Assembly (NCBI GenBank): GCA_036925085.1
Contig: JAUPFP010000016.1
Location: 124,001 to 188,000 of the forward strand
Source of the DNA: Brachycybe producta
Lineage: Eukaryota; Arthropoda; Diplopoda; Playtdesmida; Andrognathidae
Direction: 5' to 3'
Length of the DNA: 64,000 nucleotides
The notes beneath the pieces were generated by a model, which had not been told where the DNA came from, ran no database searches, and saw nothing but the letters and a program-made list of their open reading frames with translations. Shown one piece after another: positions 1 to 12,800 of the stretch; positions within the stretch are counted from its first letter, which is position 1, and each line of letters begins with the position of its first letter. The position numbers and the translations under genes were made by a program.

Positions 1-744
1 CAACAATGTTAAGTGAAATTTAATGTGTCCGAAAACGTGGTCTCGATTCTAGCTACCTTTAATACCTTTAAATTGGATTTAAAGACAATTGAAGTTGTAA
101 TCTCTTCTTGAATGTTATAATCAGTCATTGACATCTTTTGGTTGTAATATTCCAAGAGGTTTTTGTTTTAAATAATTGTAAATTATGCTAATTTGCTCGA
201 CTTTTCACCACACGCCAGCTAATTTGCAGTTTTTTTTAGAAACATCTTTGAGCTTTAAGAAAATTTGGGTTTATTTCTTAATATGTTCTTCAAATATTAA
301 GGCAACTTCCTAGTTATAATTTGGTTGCTTGAGCCATTTGAACAATTTTGGAACCGCAAAATTGACCGTGTCTCAAGACAAGTGAAATTCTAAGAGTGTT
401 TAGGCTGTGTCAACGGCTGTAGCAATACACGCACGAGCTCTATGGGTGCATTTGAAAACACCTAGGTTTGTAGTCTTGATAGCACTATAGAAAATAACTA
501 TCAGCTTCTAATAACATGTAACTGAGTAACTTATGAGTCAATTAGGATGCATTGTTCATAAAGCAATACATCTCAACCATGTGTTCATTTCTAATTAGCG
601 GTACCAATTGTCTTCTGTTCCCAACTCACCATATCAGAAATTAGGCGTTACATTGAAGGCATTATTGAAGTAATTTCTAAACAGATTAATAGTAGAGCTA
701 TTAAACAAGTTCTACTCTCCAAGAGGTTAATAATAAAGATCGAA

Positions 745-780
745 CTCTTAATGATTGCTAGGTTAAAGCTGGTGCTAAAC
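745..780. repeat. Dispersed repeat fragment (family T)
   Basis: The segment containing AAAGCTGGTGCTAAA matches, in reverse complement, 42698-42730 (TTTAGCACCAGCTTTGAC). Related but more diverged sequence lies at 42447-42580 and about 53300-53345. This looks like a fragment of an old, diverged interspersed repeat. Confidence 0.45.
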
Positions 781-1824
781 TCGTGAACTTTTGATAGGCT
801 GTTTTATAAAAGTTGACTAGTTTAGCAGCTACATGCTTTAACTTAAAAATTATTAAGAACACGACCCTAAAAAGCTTAGAAATTATTTAAGCCACCTTAG
901 CTGCGTATCTGAGAAAGATGTAGCCATATACAGAAGTGTATCTTTCTAAGGTCCAAGAACCTTCACCTTGAACTTCCCCTGAAATCCTCATTAACAGGGC
1001 TCTAACACAGCAGATTAACCCTTGTTTATTTGTACCAATGAACATGGTTTTACTATGTTTAAACGTTGCTTAGAGGGCTCAAAAATTGAACTTCAAATGT
1101 ATTCTTTTTGAATTTGAGCCACATGGGGCCAAGACTCAAAACACATCCAAAATCGTCAGTTATACATGTATTACCTAGAAATATTCAGATCCTTATAATA
1201 AACATGTTCTCGATGCAAAATATATCAATCATTAATCATAAAATAAGCGGAAATTTCTTTCAGGAAAAAATGGACCTCTTCATAGCAATAATTAAAATTA
1301 TGTCAGTTGCAGAAACCACCACAAAAATAAAAGCGTCTTTTAAAAAAAATTCTAGTCCTTGCGTATTGTGAATTGAAGCATATAATCAAATCTTTGACTT
1401 CCAATAAAGTTAAATACATGCAAATTTAATTTCTTAAAGGAATATCTAAAGAAATGTCACCAGATGGCAGCCAAATTTGAATTCACCATTTTATTTATAA
1501 GAAGCCATGTTCATTGAATAAAATAAAAAAAGCCTTTGAAAGGGCTTTTCTGAGATTAAAAATTGTTATATATTGCTTCTTTTTCTTAGAATGAAAACTA
1601 AAGTGTGTTACACAGACACAAACTGAAAGACAGACAAAACACATCACCATCTGTTTGGATGCTAAGAATAAAAATCAATACAAAATAGAAAAGAATGAGA
1701 ATCAGACAAAAGATGAAGCCAAGAAAAACCCGACAAATAAAAAAAGAACCGTGTATTATTGACCCGTGTTGAAGTTTGTTAGCTGTTTGAACAACTGAAA
1801 CCACAAGTAATTCTGTGCACTTTT

Positions 1825-2345
1825 GTGCTCCGTCTGTCTGTCTGTCTGTCTGTATGTGTTTTTACGTTCGTAAACAGTAAAACGGTGTGCATCGTTTTCA
1901 CATTATGTGTTTGTTGCTCACCGTGTGCGTGTTTGTCGCAGTGTGTGCGTGTGTTTGGTACAGCGTGTATGCGTGTGTTTGTCACAGTGTCTGCTTGTAT
2001 GTCACTGTGCGTAAGTGTGTTTGTCAGTGTGTGCGTGTTTGTCACAGTATGCGCGTGTTTGTCAGTGTGAGCGTGTGTTTGGTACAGCGTGTATGCGCGT
2101 GTTTGTCACAGTGTTTATCAGTGTCTGCTTGTATGTCGCTGTGCGTAAGTGTGTGCTTTTATTTGTCACTGTGTGTACGCTCGTATGCTTGTTTGTAACT
2201 GTACGTGCGTTTGTTAGAGTAAGGTTGTATGCTATTTGTGTGTGTGTGTGTGACTTTTGTCCCAGTGTGCTCACGCACGTGTGTTTTTGTCACAATGTGC
2301 CCATGCACGTGTGTTTTTGTCAGTGTGTGTGTGTGTATACGTATG
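1825..2345. repeat. TG-rich degenerate low-complexity tract
   Basis: About 500 bp of degenerate GTGTGTTTGTCACAGTGT-like units with no fixed period. It yields open frames on both strands rich in Val/Cys/Ser on plus and Thr/His/Asn on minus. These are artefacts of the TG/CA composition. The tract directly abuts the MITE at 2348. Confidence 0.8.
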
Positions 2346-2347
2346 AG

Positions 2348-2541
2348 ACATGCATCTGTAGACATCTTCAGAATTTCTTTGGCTCCGCCCTTTTATGAGC
2401 GTCATCAATTTCTAATTGGTTTGTTACTGGGTCTGACGTCACATGCCCCGCCCTTTTTATTTCTATTTGGTTGATATTTGGTCTGACGCTCATAAAAGGG
2501 CCGAGCGAAATAAATTCTGAAGCTGTCTATAGATGCCTGTG
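2348..2541. mobile_element. Foldback MITE, family A copy 1
   Basis: The ends are inverted repeats: ACATGCATCTGTAGACA on the left pairs with TCTATAGATGCCTGTG on the right. The interior has the family A core: GGCTCCGCCCTTTTATGAGC, TCTAATTGGTT and TCTGACGTCACATG. Flanking octamers CGTATGAG and TGTATGAG match at 7 of 8 bases and look like a target-site duplication, which suggests a hAT-type origin. No coding capacity is present. Confidence 0.8.
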
Positions 2542-3698
2542 TGTATGAGTGGTTTTGTTTTTGTCATAGTTGAGTGTGTGTAATTGTTTCATTTAAATCC
2601 CAAAATGAACCTTTCAGAAAAATATATTTTCTTTTTTTCTTCATATCGATTTGAATTTTAATCTATTTCCAAATAGGCCTTGCCGCAAATGCATTAAATT
2701 TAATTTTTTTCATAATTAAGACTTTAATTAGACTATTTAAGTATTTTAATAGTTTTCGATTTTTGCCATTTTTAAACTTTGAATATTTTAAATTGAAACT
2801 AACGCTCTTAGATACCTTTCAAAGTGCTTCATTTAAATAAAAATGTATTTGTTAAAAAAATACATGATTTTACAAATCTATTGTGTGTTTACGTCTACTG
2901 TATGTTTGTGTGTTTTCCATTATCCTTAGGCCTTACTTTTCTCTTTCTTTCATCATTTTAAAAAGACTCCAATAATAATCTTTTAAACATTTATTGCTAA
3001 AGGCAAAACACAGCTGAGTTCAGCTTCCGTTTTCAGAGCAAAACTGAACAAACAATAAGAAAAAAATAAAAATAAAAAAACCATGAAACAAAAGACAAAA
3101 TTGGATTGCAAATTATGTTCGACAAAAATTTCTTGACACTTCTGGATGCATATCTCAAATAATTACAAACATAAATAACATGGCACTTAGAACAAGATTC
3201 CACAAGCTGAAAAAAAAAGTTTGACTGAAAAAAAATATCTAATTTGAATAAAACCAAGATCTCACATGCAAAAAAAAAAAAGTTTGACTGAAAAAAAAAA
3301 TCAACTTATTTGGCAGAAAGAAAGTAAGGCAGATAATAAGGAAAACTGCTTTTTTCTCTGATGAACATCAGAGACGTCATCCTTCTTCATGAATCCTATA
3401 CTTATCAAACCTCTTAAACGCCAAAGAACACAGAAATAATTTTTATTTCCTTTTCCGTCTTTTTCTTGTTTTATGCATGTGTCATCCAGGCGTAATTTCA
3501 TAAAATTTATTTGGCAAAAAGTATGAAGAAAAATGGGTGAAACTTTTCTCCGTGCCGCACAGAAATTCAACAGCCAACAAAAAGAGAGTCCTTTAGAAGG
3601 ATCATTTTTATGACTTCTGTTACTATTCTTTCTTCTATAAATGTAAAAATGTCTTCAAAGTATTTTCTATTGTAATGGATGAGAACCCTTAAAACGCC

Positions 3699-4077
3699 AA
3701 TGCCTCGTTCCCACTAACAAAAATTAACTACAGTTACATAACCAAGGTTATACATTTAATTAACTGCAGACTAGCTAGAAGTGGTACTTGTATGTGTTTC
3801 AATTTTTAAGACACCATTGATTAAATTATTTTGTTTCACTTCTTGTAAAACATTTCTGCAATTTTTGAAAATTTTCACTCCGTTACTCAGTCAACAATGG
3901 AGGGTTTTCACTATCCGCCATATTATCTATAGGCTAAATTTGTTTGAACAACTGGAAGTGATGTATTTAACCATTTAATAATGTGGTTAACCACCATTGT
4001 TCAGAAATTTCACCAAGGTTAATGTAACCACATTTACTTTTAACTGCAGTTAATCTTTGAAGTGAGAACGAGGTATT
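3699..4077. mobile_element. TIR element with GCCTCGTT ends, about 380 bp (MITE)
   Basis: The left end AATGCCTCGTTCCCACT pairs with the right end AGTGAGAACGAGGTATT. A second inverted match, AACTACAGTTA against TAACTGCAGTTA, extends the arms inward. The interior is AT-rich and non-coding. The ends resemble, but differ from, those of the MITE pair at 50457 and 51924. Confidence 0.7.
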
Positions 4078-4253
4078 AGAAAAGCAGAAATATAAGGAAA
4101 AAAAAGGTTATTTCTGATTTTATATTACTAATGTCTACTTTTTTCAAGCATGTGGAAACCAAGCCTAACATGCATTTCAGTTACTAGAAATAAGAGAAAG
4201 AATTATTATTGTTGGAACATTTTACACACTCACAATTGAAATTAAATTCTTAC

Positions 4254-4415
4254 CTGAAGAGAGTTTCTCTAGAATTCCAGACGCAATTACGACGAAATGT
4301 TTTCAATGCAAAAAGCATTACAAGAATGACAACACTTCCTACAACCAATTGACGTATCCTTTTGTGAACCATTAACTTTTGCAGCCCGTGTCCAATTAAA
4401 ATGCAAAACCCAACA
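4254..4415 (-). CDS. TMTC1: TMTC1-like exon e: last membrane segment before the TPR domain
   Basis: This 162-nt exon is bounded on the minus strand by an acceptor TTTGTTTCAG and a donor CAG|GTAAGAA. One base completes the Ser codon left open by exon d, then 53 codons follow, then two bases of an Arg codon. The peptide begins VGFCILIGHGLQKLM, has a hydrophobic helix (VVGSVVILVMLFAL) and ends RRNCVWNSRETLF. TMTC proteins show the same order: after the conserved ERVLY-P-S motif comes GYCIL, a last transmembrane helix, then a W..E.LFR motif leading into the TPR array. TMTC proteins are ER multi-pass O-mannosyltransferases acting on cadherin domains. The helix and W/LFR motif are seen; the function is inferred from the family. 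Confidence 0.85.
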
Positions 4416-4663
4416 CTGAAACAAAAAAATAATAAAGAAATCATTTTAAATATTACATCAAAAACATTAAAAAACAAAACATAAATTTAATAAAAAAAGG
4501 AAACCAACCCACTCATCATCACCCCCTCTCCTTTTTTCTCCAAAAAAGAATTGAAAATAACTACAGTACATAAGAGGCAAAGTTGCCTAGATGACAACGA
4601 TAATGAGACTAGAACAAATTATAATCAGGATTAAATGGGACACAAAAAAGTTAACAAGTTAAT

Positions 4664-4696
<33 letters not shown>
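4664..4696. repeat. (ATG)11 microsatellite
   Basis: A pure trinucleotide run of about 33 bp within the intron, with no coding context. Confidence 0.95.
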
Positions 4697-5390
4697 GCAA
4701 GCAAGCACGTCCAACTCATAACACAAATTAAATTGGTTCAGATTTCTCAAACAACTTCAAATAAAATGAGAGAAAATGTTGAAGCAAGAAAAAAAAATTT
4801 CACTATTTAAATGAAAACTGGTGTTCGTCACCACCATGTTATTAAAGGAGTTTTTTTTTACTAAGAAACAATTAGGCTTGGATAAAACTAATGTGAGATT
4901 ATGGTCATAAAAGCACTCAAAAGGGAAATTACAGTTAGAAAAATGGTAGTTGACATTAGAAGAAAAAATTACACCATAATACACACGGTAGTAACCAGAA
5001 AAATTCTATTATTGACACAAAAACGCCTACAATGACGTCTTAGAATACAAAATGGTCACTTAAAACTTGAAAAACACAGGCTTCATTTGAAACTGGACTT
5101 TTGTCCCGCTGCCACATGCCTTCTTGGCTGCGACCAGAGTAATTTTTCAATCGCAAATACAGCGGTTTTTTTTAAAGATGACTGGTTTATCTGGTAAGTC
5201 ATTAAAGAAAGATAATAAGACTATCTTACAAGTAAATTAATCACATCTATCTCAAAATTTTATAACAATCACAAAAGAAAATTACAGAACATTATTAATT
5301 TATATGTCAAATATTGACATACAGTATGTATCATATCTTTGTGACTGCCACTGACATCTGTGTATCATATCTTTATGACTAATTCCCTGG

Positions 5391-5429
5391 TCTATCATAT
5401 CCCGGTCTATCATATCCCGGTCTATCATA
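5391..5429. repeat. Short tandem repeat, 15-bp unit
   Basis: About two and a half copies of the unit TCTATCATATCCCGG. TATCATATC-like words just upstream suggest an older, longer array. Confidence 0.75.
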
Positions 5430-5540
5430 AGATATGAGTGTCATATTTTCTGAACTTTCCTGTAATGACGTCTCTGGTTATGTCTACGTGACTTACAGTA
5501 CAGATCCCAGCGCGCTGCCTACAATACCTACACCTACGCC

Positions 5541-6774
5541 TATACCGTACACACATGAATTCAACGTTAAATGTGTTCAGGTGAATTATACGGAATCCAG
5601 TTAAGGAAATAAACCAAAATAAAAATTGACTTTATTATTAATATTTTAAATTGAAATAATAAATCAATATTTTGTCAATAGTTTAATTAGTTATATTTAA
5701 GTATTAACTCATTATTTTCAGATTATTTATTAACTAAATTAATTTGAATTCGACATATTGTTTGTTTGCCCTTCACAAGGGGGGGGGGGGCTCTGTAGAA
5801 CGTGTGACACCCCCTGCACATGTGTGGAGGATGTCGCTACCTGGTCTTTTTGAAGTTGACCACCCCTTTTCTTTGGGCGGGAGGGCAGCCCATAGAGACG
5901 AGTGTCTGAGTCCAGAAAAAGTTTTCTTTCATCGGCGCATATGGAAACAATTAAAGAAAGGAAATTACTTTTCCTTATGTCCAGTGACACTGAACAGACC
6001 CGAATAATTTCTAGGAAATTATTTGCATATTTCAGGGAAATAAGTTCCAAATAAGGCAATATTTTGGGACCAGAGATCGCCATTGGTCAGTACGACCGAT
6101 GGGCGGCCGCTGGTCACGAGTGGCCCCTCTCAAGGGCCAGAGTAATAAAACAAGCATGCAAGGTATCCTCAGGAGGACAACAGGCAAAAAGTTGTGGGAC
6201 CAGAATGTTTCCCTCCTCGTCTGAAGGTAGAATATTCTAAGTACAAATATCATTTTGAAAGAGTTGAGTCGCTTATGTAGAAGTCATTAGTGCATAGGTT
6301 ATTTTATATTCGCTTGTAATCTCTTACAACTATTATAAAATAAAGTCAGTTGAATCTAAATAAGGGGAGTCGTCTTCTTATTTGTGACAAGTCGTCATTG
6401 TTTCTTTAAATTGTAGGAACTAGGAGTCCCGTACAAACGGAACCCCAAAAGACACAACATGCAGAGGAGTCCAACTCCAACCAGAGGCGGAGGCACGACC
6501 AAGGGCCGCGCATCCAGGTCATCAAGTCGACCTGGATCGCCCTGCAGGTTGAGAGCCCAAGCTTGAGAGGTGCGGAGCGGCATACGATCTCAACTCAACC
6601 GGCTGGCATAGGGCCAGCCACCACAACAGAAGCAGAAAGAACGAAATAAATGCCTGGACAACAGGGGTCAGCAGCCCTACTACAGAATGGTGGACCGCCT
6701 GGAAGGTCTCCAGGCACGTTACACATGTTTAATATTTAAATGCATTTAACTGTGTATGTGTGTACAAGGTATAA
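5541..6774. mobile_element. TIR element R, copy a, split by an LTR insertion
   Basis: Without the inserted block at 5805-6723 this is an element of about 315 bp, matching the reverse complement of 44901-45206 and 62814-63134. Its ends are inverted repeats: TATACCGTACACACATGA on the left and TGTGTGTACAAGGTATA on the right. It contains the shared internal words GAATTCGACATATTGTTTG and TATTTAAATGCATTTAA. It is non-coding and is probably a non-autonomous DNA transposon. Confidence 0.8.
5805..6723 (+). mobile_element. Solo LTR inserted in element R
   Basis: About 919 bp that is absent from the two intact R copies elsewhere in the window. It begins TGACACCCCC and ends CACGTTACA, giving the TG...CA termini usual for LTRs. 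Flanking tetramers are CGTG and CATG, a near-identical target duplication whose mismatch would fit CpG decay. AATAAAG-type polyadenylation signals occur near 6338 and 6645. No gag or pol reading frame follows, so it is a solitary LTR. The exact ends could shift by two bases (TGTGACA...TTACACA), in which case no duplication is left. Confidence 0.65.
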
Positions 6775-6779
6775 AAGAA

Positions 6780-6921
6780 GAATCACACACACCGAAAAAA
6801 TTCCACTGAATTCCACTTTGTAAAACATTTACCAGAAGCGCCATAAAGTTGTGAGTGCAAAGGAACACGAAGTTTATTTCTATTTCTATTTTCTTGTGGT
6901 TTTTCAGCGTGTGTGTGATTA
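6780..6921. mobile_element. Short TIR element, S family
   Basis: The left end AATCACACACACCGAAAAA pairs with the right end TTTTTCAGCGTGTGTGTGATT over about 140 bp. The interior words CCAGAAGCGCCATAAAG and GAGTGCAAAG recur in diverged form near 10620-10670. It is non-coding and lies just outside element R. Confidence 0.6.
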
Positions 6922-7175
6922 TGCACTAATTTTCAGTAACATTTCAGCAACGTATACAGATTAAAATCAGCCAGAGTATGAGCAACTAGACTTGGGTGTA
7001 TCAGACGTTTTCTAGTAACACAAAGTAGTAAAAAGTAATTTAGCCACAGACAGACACTCCAAATAACCACACAAAACAGTAATATAGAGAGACAACTATC
7101 CATTCTTATGCAAGCCATGAGTGCAATTTAAATCGGCTCAATGGGTGCAACATTTTCAAAACACCTATTTTTTTA

Positions 7176-7317
7176 ACAGGCAGTTGGGCGCCACCAGCAA
7201 AAATTCTGTTAGCCCCGCCCTTTTATGAGCAGCTGACCAATAACAAACCCAATCAAACACGTAACAAACCTAAATAACCGATCAGCACGAACTTTTCTGG
7301 CTGCGCCCAACTGCTTC
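7176..7317. mobile_element. Foldback MITE, family A copy 2 (degenerate, shortened)
   Basis: The left end ACAGGCAGTTGGGCGC pairs with GCGCCCAACTGCTTC on the right. The interior keeps CCCCGCCCTTTTATGAGC but has lost most of the rest of the core, including the CRE-like site. Confidence 0.6.
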
Positions 7318-8959
7318 TATTATTTTGTTGCAATTACAGGCGCATTGTACTAACTAACAGTTTTTAACAAGTATTTGCAGCACTTACAAAATATATCCAG
7401 GCATTTTATCAGTCAGTTACAATACACATGTGTAAAAATATTACTAGATTTAAACGTGATACATATAATAAAAAAGTTGTTTAAAATAGCTAAGTGGAAA
7501 GTACAGAATAGAATTCTGAGAATGTAATTTATACTAAAAGAAAAAGTATGCTGGCGTCAATTGCACTAAGGCTGGTTCACACAGACAGAAAAAAATTTCA
7601 CTGAAATTTTTTTTTATCTATTTTGAATAATTCTATTTATTTATTTGGTTGAATACTTAGACTATGTATAGAGGTAGGCGGAGCATGAGCCATATGAGCT
7701 ACTGAAAGACAGTGCATCCGAATTGGCTCAGCAGTTTTTTCAGGAATGTCATGTTTCACAGTGAGTGTTTGGTCCACAGTCCAGTGGCGCCTGCAGAATA
7801 ATTAGTAATTACATGGGGGGCGGTGATTCCCAGCACTGCTGAATGGGTATAAGGCGCCCTCGACAAGAAAAATGGGGACTTCTGGGGGCCAGTTGAGAGC
7901 TTCTGAGGCATTTTTAGAGCTTTTAGAGCAATTAAATATTTTTCAACTTTTGGCTGTTTTTTGAAAAAAACCAAACACTAGACTTGGCTTTTGACCCATT
8001 TTTTTCGAATTTTAAAAATTCTTGAAGCCTTGTGCTTTTCCAAGCTTTTTGGGCCAACATTAAAAATGGCTTTGGAAAGGGGGCGACCGCCCATCTTGCC
8101 CCTATGTTCGGGCGCCCATGTACCTGCGCCATGTTGCTCCCAAAATTTATTGCAGGCCCTGCGTTTACTCCTATATTTGTAGTCTTAAGCTGAATGTATG
8201 CAGACAAAAACAGTGAAATTGTTTCTTCTTGCCACATGGAAATTCCATGTTATCAGCCAATAGGAAGGCAGGACATTTGCATTATTCTTTATTTCTCCCC
8301 TCTTCTATAAAATCAACGATGCCCTTGAAATGTTTTTTTTTATTACAAAAATTATTTAAATGTTTAGTTTCTGCTTGTTTCTCTGCATGTGTGAACCATT
8401 CCTTATTGAAACAAAGCTTCAGTCCAAATTTTTCATCCTTCTTACCTATAAAAAAACTTTAGTGTTGAGTTTTTTTAAAAATAAATGTACCCTAAACACT
8501 AATAACCATTTTTCAATGAAAATTTTTTTTGGAATCTATCTAATGGTATTAATGCGGTCTGTTTGTATCCACACATACAAAACATACAAAAATAAATAAA
8601 TTCGGAGTGAAATTATGAAAAACTTCAGCACAAAATAGATCAGACAGACACACCACTTAATGAAAGTGGACCCATAAATAAAAAGAACATTATGGATGGG
8701 AGGAGGGGGTTAGAACCAATACAAACCACACATACACACACACAAAAAGAGAAGCACGCACATATATATACACAATAATAATGATAATGTTATTTTTTTA
8801 AGAAAAAAAATGGTTATTTATCGCATGAGTAGATGAAAATTTACTTTTAGATTTTGTGTAAAAATGTTCTAAACATTTTTTTTATATTTGAAAGGCCCAA
8901 ATTCAAGAAGAAAACTAAGCACTTAAAACTTTCAATTTGACTTCCCACAATCCCTTAAT

Positions 8960-9560
8960 CACTGGTACGCCCTCATCTGGAGTACTGCTGCTCCGTGTGG
9001 AGTCCACACACTGCTAATTTAGTTCACTCTCGTTTGTACACACACAAGGTTTGTTACTGAGAATTATTATTAACCAGAGAGTGTGACTAAGATTCTCAAA
9101 GAACTTCATTGAGACTTGGTTAGCAGTTCGTTCAGGATTAACATTCTGAAAACAAAAGTATATTACTGGGGGTCTTGTCGAAGACAGGCTGCTAGTACAC
9201 TGTGTAAAGCTGTGTACATTGGTATGCTTGACCACTCTAGGGGATTTTTTTTTACACTAACAGACTCGTATTTCTGGTCATTTGTACCTAGGGTCATTTG
9301 ACAATGGAATTTGTTTCCAGAGGGTGTGCTGTGCATGAAGAATGTTATGATTTGGGGAATTTATAGCTGGGCTATTGAACAAAACGTATATAATAATGCT
9401 GCAATTCAACTTATTATATTCAAAAGGGGGATTTGGTTTCATAGAAAATAAATGTTTATTTTGACAATGCATTTTAAGCTGTTTTCGGACCAAATGGTCC
9501 CTCTGTCATAGGCTCAATGAGCTGCTTGCAGAGTAATTATTCAAATTCAAAAATCCCTGA
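8960..9560 (+). mobile_element. 3' end of a non-LTR retrotransposon (CR1/L2/Jockey-like), decayed
   Basis: The plus strand near 8960-9012 encodes LVRPHLEYCCSVWSPH, a signature of the C-terminal end of LINE reverse-transcriptase proteins. Further on are RRQAASTLCKAVYIGML and DSYFWSFVPRVI-QWN, which match the usual LINE C-terminal motifs. Stops and frameshifts break the frame. The 3' part, GACAATGCATT to CAGAGTAATTATTCAAATTC, also occurs at 26930-27240 and 38155-38395. It is a 5'-truncated dead copy; the clade assignment is by motif only. Confidence 0.75.
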
Positions 9561-9636
9561 AGAGAAAGAATTCTGATTTTAGTCCTCTGATTATTCTGTC
9601 TTTGAAGAGCAAAATTAAGAAGAAAAAAACAAACTA

Positions 9637-9841
9637 GAAAGTGTTTTAGAAACTAGAAGGGTAGCTCATTCACTTAAAAGATATTTTCATATTGATATCT
9701 TTCAAAGTAAACATTTCGTAGACAACCGTCTAATTAAGCGTAATCTGTTTAATATTGAGTAATGTTCAAACTCACATAAGCTTATTTTGAACGATATCAA
9801 AATGAAATAAATACCTTTCTAGTTTCTAAAACACATTCAAG
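9637..9841. mobile_element. TIR element, about 205 bp (TTTTAGAAACTAGA ends)
   Basis: The left end AAAGTGTTTTAGAAACTAGA pairs with the right end CTAGTTTCTAAAACACATTC. The interior is AT-rich with no coding potential. The same end motif occurs singly near 12857, 44570 and 47967, so a diverged family is present. Confidence 0.65.
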
Positions 9842-12800
9842 TTTCTCCTCATTTTGCACTGTTTAAACTTTAAAACCACCCTTAACTAAATAAAACAGTC
9901 CTTTTTCTAAGATCAATTTGAACTGAAATTGTTAAGTTTCTTACTTGAATTTGGACCTAATAATATCTGCGAGCAAAAAAGCTCATTATCAAATATGCGT
10001 GGCCAATAATTTCACACTTATTCCACCATTTGCAAGTTAACACTTTTAAGAAGAAACAAAATAAATAATGAAGTTGAATTTTCCATTTAAAAACACAAAA
10101 AAAATAACTTGGAGAACACGAACTCCTTTTGAATGGAAATAAATTACTGTTGACGTTCAAGCAAATAAGTGTGAATATTATTATTAGAACCGCAGGCTAT
10201 TATTGGAAGACGAAATAATTTGCAACATTTTTTTATTATTTGAAGGCTATTATTTCATTTCATATAATGAGAAAAAAAGCACGTTTTCTCAATTAAGCAA
10301 AGGTTTTTTTTTCTTCTTCTCTTTCTCTGTTGTTGGCCGCAGAAATAAAAAAAAAATCAATGAACATTAAATTTAGCTGACATCTCATCAGATTTGTGCA
10401 AATAGCATACATAAATCAGATTTTCGTACCAAATTTTAACAAATAAAATCCAAAACTGCACCAAAAAAAATAAGACAACTCATCAGTAAATTTTTGCTGA
10501 GAAAGTTCACAATAAACAATTTAGGTTTGGATCGCACATGCAGAAAAGAAATTCTAATGATGATGCATAGACCGCAATGCTCACATGCTTAATAAATATC
10601 ACAAAATTTCACTTTTTAAAACATTTAGTAGAAGTGCCATACGTATAAATAGCGACCTTCAGTGCAAAGTACCATAAAGATATACTGATTTTTTATTTCT
10701 AATAACTAACTCTACACAACTACTAGCCCGTATTTTTTGTGAGCTTCTTCTCTTCCTTGAACACTGGCCCTTTTAGACTAACTGTTTTTTATCCTCACGA
10801 GCATGTTCCGGCCCAATGTAACTGTGTAACACGCACCAACGACTCCTTCCATTTGCTTTACCGTGCCTTACTAGGGTAGTCCAAAAAATTAAGACTCAAA
10901 ATTTTTATAGGCATGTTGTTTTTTTAGTCATCTGTTCTAAAAAACTATGTACAGAAAAAAAAAATGCCACAACATTTGAGCATATTTTACTGGTCGCTCA
11001 ACTCTATTAAACTTTCAATATGTATTACGATGCTATTACATACTATTATAATTACTGTACACTGTATGAAACAATCAGAACAGTTTGTATTTGTGGTGGT
11101 GTCCGTTTTACAATGTTCAACAATGTAATTATTTTAGGGGGTGATGACAACGGTGCTTCTCCACCACCTGGAGTAGGGCCTTTTTAGTCTCTTCATCTTC
11201 TTCTCAAAACAAAAAAGTAGTTAGTAAAAAAAGGAATTAAAAAAGCAGTAAGTAAACAAAAGTATATAATTGACAAAAATGTCCAGCGACCACTAAATAT
11301 TAGAATTCCTACCTGAAACTCCACACAGAAAGTTTTTAGACCAAAAGGAACTAAATTACCAACATGCCTCTTTCATTTTTTTTTTTAAAAATTATTTTTA
11401 CATAGTAAAATGGACCACCCTAGTGCCTTACCCATAGCAAACCATTTACAGAATCTAAAAAAAATCTAAACATTAATTTTGGCATTTCCCAAAACTTAAT
11501 AAAACGGACATTGGCCCATTTTGTTCCAATGTATAGAAATATACAGAGGTAAATCAACTAAGAACTTTTCTCGTGGATCATTTCGTACCATGGCTGAATG
11601 TTCACAACCGATATATTGCGCCAACTGTACTTATATTGTAGCAGAAGTTAAAAATTAAAATACGATTTAATAAGCATACAAAAAAAAAATAGATGGCCCT
11701 ATAATTATGTAAGGTGTCTTCCTTCTAGCTTTAAAAATACTTTTCATCATTCAATGAACTCTGAACTATATGTAGGGACATTTACAAAACATTTTGCATA
11801 TTGAGGTCATCGTGGTTTACTTATTACAAAGTAAAAAGGGCAGAAGAAGAAGAAGAAGAAAAAAACTAGTTTTCTTCTTTGCATAAGGCGAAAAGAGATG
11901 ACCACCGCAAGAAAAGAGCAAACTCGATAAAAATTGATGTCAAGCAACTTTTTCTTTATCAATAAAATGGGCAAACCAAAAAGGCAAACACAATCCCACA
12001 CATACAATATACACAGTGGACGCCCCGCCGTCGATATTGAGGTGCTTATCGTGGAAAAAAAGAAAGAAAAAAAAACGGATAGTAAAAAGGCGACTTTACT
12101 TCCGCAGGCACACACCTTTTTCCGGCTAGCGGAATTGTAAATAACATGCAACAAAATAATCAGCAGTTTTAGAAACTCTTCTATGTCGCCATCACCACTT
12201 CAAATAACAGATACACACATACTTTTGACACACAAGTGATATAAAAAGAGCATCATCACCTTTTTGATAAAGTAAATGGGATTCTCTTTACTTTCAGAAA
12301 CCGAAAAAAAAAATCATCAACCATAATTATATGCTACATTTTCAAATAAAGCTTCTCATCGATTCATTAAAAGCACACTTATTTACGGGTTGTGATCTTT
12401 GATTGATGAACACCAGATTGCAAGAATCTGCTTTTTTTTTTCCTCTGAAGCAACCAACATCTATAAATTTTCAGTTATTACAATTAAGGCCAAGATCCCA
12501 CATACAAAAAAAAAATGCGACTTAAAAAGTAACTTATTTGAATTGACCGAAAAATGCTGAAAACAATGAAATTTGTCAGTCGGCCATAAGAAGGCGTAAT
12601 TGAGGAGCATCAGTCTTAATTCCTTCTAGAAACGCAAAAATATTCCATTTTCTATTGTGAATTGCGAAAAAACCCTTCAAATGCGACGTAAAGCAGAAAT
12701 CTAGCAGAAACTTTTTTGTTTGTTTTCTTATATTTTTATTTTATGCTGTATTTCATGTGGAATACAGTCTTCATTTTCACATCAGAATGTTCTGAAAATT

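Larger units (their letters stand above)
1..4253 (-). other. TMTC1-like gene: intron after exon e, running off the window
   Basis: This is the 5' part, on the minus strand, of the intron that follows exon e; its GTAAG donor abuts position 4253. I searched for the TPR-coding sequence expected next (a motif like HYNYANF) and did not find it. The stretch holds AT-rich DNA, a copy of a dispersed repeat near 745-780, a TG-rich low-complexity block at 1825-2345, a foldback MITE at 2348-2541 and a longer inverted-repeat element at 3699-4077. Short open frames here have no recognisable protein. Confidence 0.6.

Noticed and set aside
1887-2398. Overlapping open frames of 103 and 127 codons
   Set aside because: They derive from the TG-rich tract and the adjoining MITE; residue composition is repetitive Val/Cys/Ser.
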